Part shown: in pieces, positions 5,787 to 7,450 of the stretch
How positions within the stretch are numbered: position 1 is the first letter of the stretch
Layout of the letters: every line of letters begins with the position of its first letter
NCBI GenBank assembly: GCA_029213105.1
Contig: JARGNS010000181.1
Location: forward strand, 1 to 7,450
Origin: Planctomycetota bacterium
GTDB taxonomy: Bacteria > Planctomycetota > PLA2 > JAEUHO01
Reading direction: 5' to 3'
DNA length: 7,450 nt
Position numbers and translations under genes: made by a program
The notes under the pieces: generated by a model
Told to the model about the DNA's origin: nothing
What the model saw: only the letters and a program-made list of their open reading frames with translations
The model's database searches: none

Positions 5787-7450
5787 CCGAGGCGACGCAC
5801 CGTCTGCGCGCGATCGCGTTCATCCGCGATCGCACGTAGCGCGGCTTCGACCTGCTGCAGGGCGAACGGCTTCTTCAGAAGAGCCGTGGCGCCCGCCCGT
5901 CGCGCCCGCGACGGATCGGTCCCCGATGTCCACCCGCTCATGAGAATGACGGGGACGTCGGGGATCTCTTTTTGGATCTGCGTACAGAGGTCGATGCCGT
6001 TCATGCCCGGCATCGCGACGTCCGAGATCACGACATCCGGCCGACGGCTGCGGGCAGATGCGAGCCCCTCTTCCCCGTCGGCAGCAGACTCGAGGTCGTA
6101 GCCCGACCGCTCGAGGAAGCGACACAGGGGTACGCGCACGTTCTCGTCGTCGTCGACGACAAGGACCTTGAGCGGGTGTTGGTCCGGAGTCGAGGCGCCG
6201 TCGGCAGCCTCCCCTTGTTCGCTCCCTGCGAGCGGCAGCTCGATGGTGAAGCGCGTGCCTTCTCCGAGGCGCGACCACAGAGCCAGCTCGCCGCCGTGAC
6301 GCTCGACGATCTGCTGGCTCAAGCACAGGCCCAGCCCGGTGCCTCGCTCGCCCTTCGTCGTGAAGAATGGATCGAAGACGCGGGCCTGGACGTCATCCGG
6401 AATGCCCGGGCCGTCGTCTTCCATGCGCAGGATGACGCCCCCGGCGATCTCACGCGCCTCGATGTCGATGTGTCCGCCATCGGCGAGGGCGTCGAGCGAG
6501 TTCTTCAGGAGGTTCGTGACGACCTCGCGCAGCTCCGTCGCGTTGCCTTCGACGGGCAGGGTTTCGTCCGTGCGCACCTTCACCGTGACCGGGGGGCGCC
6601 CGTGTCGCCGACGCGTGCTCCACAAGGGGCGTAGGAACTCCACGGCATCGTGGCAGATCTCGGTCAGCTCGACGCGCTTGAAGTCGCCCTCGCGCTCGCG
6701 TCGGGTGAACGACTGCAGGCGCCGGACGACCTCGGCGGCATCCAGGCAGGCCTTCTCGATCAGATCCAGGTCGCGCTTGAGCTCCGGACTGACGGGGTCG
6801 AGCGCGATCAGCTGCACGCGGGCGAGAATCGATGTGAGCAGGTTGTTGAACTCGTGCGCGACGCCGCTGCTCAGCTCGCCCATGGTGCGCAGCCGCTCAC
6901 CGCGGACGAGACGCTCCTGCATCGCCTTGAGCTCGGCCATGGAGTTCTGTACGTCGGCGACGAGGCGGTGTGTCTCGAGACCGGCGGCGGCTTGCTCGGC
7001 AAAGAGTGAAAGCACTTCCTGGTCGACCGTGTCGAACGAGCCCGCCGCGGAGGCGCTGTCGGCGTACAGCACGCCGAAGAGCGTGTCGCCGCGGAGCATG
7101 GGTACGCACAAGATGCTTCGTAGCGAGAGGCTTGTGATGCTCGGTCGCCCCATGAGCTCCTGGTCGTCGAACACGTCGTGCATCAGCAGCGGTTCGCGCG
7201 AGTCGATCACGCGCTGGATGACTGTCTTGGAGAGGTCTTCGACCTCGACACCGAGGTGCTCGGAGCTGCTTCCCTTCTCGACGCGCAGATGCTGGCTGGA
7301 GTTGGGGTCGATGAGAACCACGCAGGCGCGCTCGGCGCCGGTGATGTCGATCGTGTCTTCCGTCATGCCCTGGAGCAGGTTGTCCAGACCCGCCCCGGCG
7401 TTCATGCGACCCGTGGCGGCGAGCACGCGACGCAGCGCGTTGGCGATGCG
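5783..7450 (-). CDS. Hybrid sensor histidine kinase, GAF-HisKA-HATPase-REC (N-terminus outside window)
   Basis: The frame stays open to the window edge (first complete codon 7450-7448, taken as residue 1). The visible opening RIANALRRVLAATGRMN continues into a GAF-type helix, so the GTG at 7426 is probably internal and the gene is 5'-partial. In order: a GAF domain at about 15-165 (TGAERACVVLID, later ILCVPM and FGVLYAD); a short coiled linker; HisKA with the H-box GVAHEFNNLL (phospho-acceptor His199); a HATPase with N-box NLLKNSLDAL (Asn317), DDGPGI, FDPFFTTK and GTGLGL (370-375); and a C-terminal receiver with the acidic cluster DDD (433-435), phospho-acceptor Asp477 in SDVAMPGMNG, Ser505 and Lys527 in LLKKPF. 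All catalytic residues are present. No membrane segment is visible, so it looks cytoplasmic, sensing through GAF or the missing N-terminus. There is no HPt or output domain, so a partner must lie elsewhere. It converges on the small secreted protein gene with a four-base overlap. Confidence 0.95.
   Translation of the reverse strand, partial: RIANALRRVLAATGRMNAGAGLDNLLQGMTEDTIDITGAERACVVLIDPNSSQHLRVEKGSSSEHLGVEVEDLSKTVIQRVIDSREPLLMHDVFDDQELMGRPSITSLSLRSILCVPMLRGDTLFGVLYADSASAAGSFDTVDQEVLSLFAEQAAAGLETHRLVADVQNSMAELKAMQERLVRGERLRTMGELSSGVAHEFNNLLTSILARVQLIALDPVSPELKRDLDLIEKACLDAAEVVRRLQSFTRREREGDFKRVELTEICHDAVEFLRPLWSTRRRHGRPPVTVKVRTDETLPVEGNATELREVVTNLLKNSLDALADGGHIDIEAREIAGGVILRMEDDGPGIPDDVQARVFDPFFTTKGERGTGLGLCLSQQIVERHGGELALWSRLGEGTRFTIELPLAGSEQGEAADGASTPDQHPLKVLVVDDDENVRVPLCRFLERSGYDLESAADGEEGLASARSRRPDVVISDVAMPGMNGIDLCTQIQKEIPDVPVILMSGWTSGTDPSRARRAGATALLKKPFALQQVEAALRAIADERDRAQTVRRLG

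Noticed and set aside
5972..6634. Plus-strand 220-codon frame opposite the hybrid kinase
   Set aside because: It is antisense to the conserved kinase and receiver motifs and has no family features.

Overview
The window comes from a GC-rich bacterium that uses GTG starts, ordinary Sec signal peptides, a sigma-54-type activator and a GAF-containing hybrid histidine kinase. This mix fits a Gram-negative-type, signalling-rich lineage such as Myxococcota or other former Deltaproteobacteria, Planctomycetota, or related uncultured phyla. The sequence alone does not allow a closer placement. There is no rRNA, tRNA, CRISPR array, transposase or phage gene.

Left part (1-1864, all + strand). The tail of an unidentified gene (1-99) is followed after 35 bp by a complete ATP-binding-type universal stress protein (135-566). 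A perfect 11-bp stem-loop (585-612) closes that unit. After about 300 bp without a gene comes a secreted or membrane-anchored zinc metallopeptidase of the HExxH...E type (917-1864). Its start is best placed at GTG 917, with an upstream GGAG and an intact signal peptide.

Centre (2054-5269, - strand). A single 1071-codon ORF encodes a sigma-54 AAA+ activator of unusual build. It has about 580 N-terminal residues with no recognisable sensor domain, a possible degenerate GAF domain, a complete AAA+ core with a GAFSGA loop, and a winged-helix-type DNA-binding end instead of the usual Fis-type helix-turn-helix. Third-codon-position GC changes sharply near residue 415-420 (about nt 4020), so the N-terminal sensor half looks compositionally foreign to the rest.

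Right part. A comparatively AT-rich 172-bp divergent intergenic region separates the activator from a small exported protein (5442-5786). Its mature part is very acidic, with 15 Asp/Glu and no Lys/Arg. That gene converges on a GAF-HisKA-HATPase-REC hybrid kinase (5783-7450, - strand, N-terminus outside the window). Their two stop codons interlock in one CTAG.

How the genes may work together. The activator and the small secreted protein form a divergent pair around a short regulatory region, so the activator is a candidate regulator of the secreted protein or of itself. This is inference from position; I see no clear -24/-12 promoter between them. The kinase carries its own receiver, and the activator has no receiver, so a direct phosphorelay between them is not evident. 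The stress protein and the peptidase look like independent housekeeping or envelope functions.
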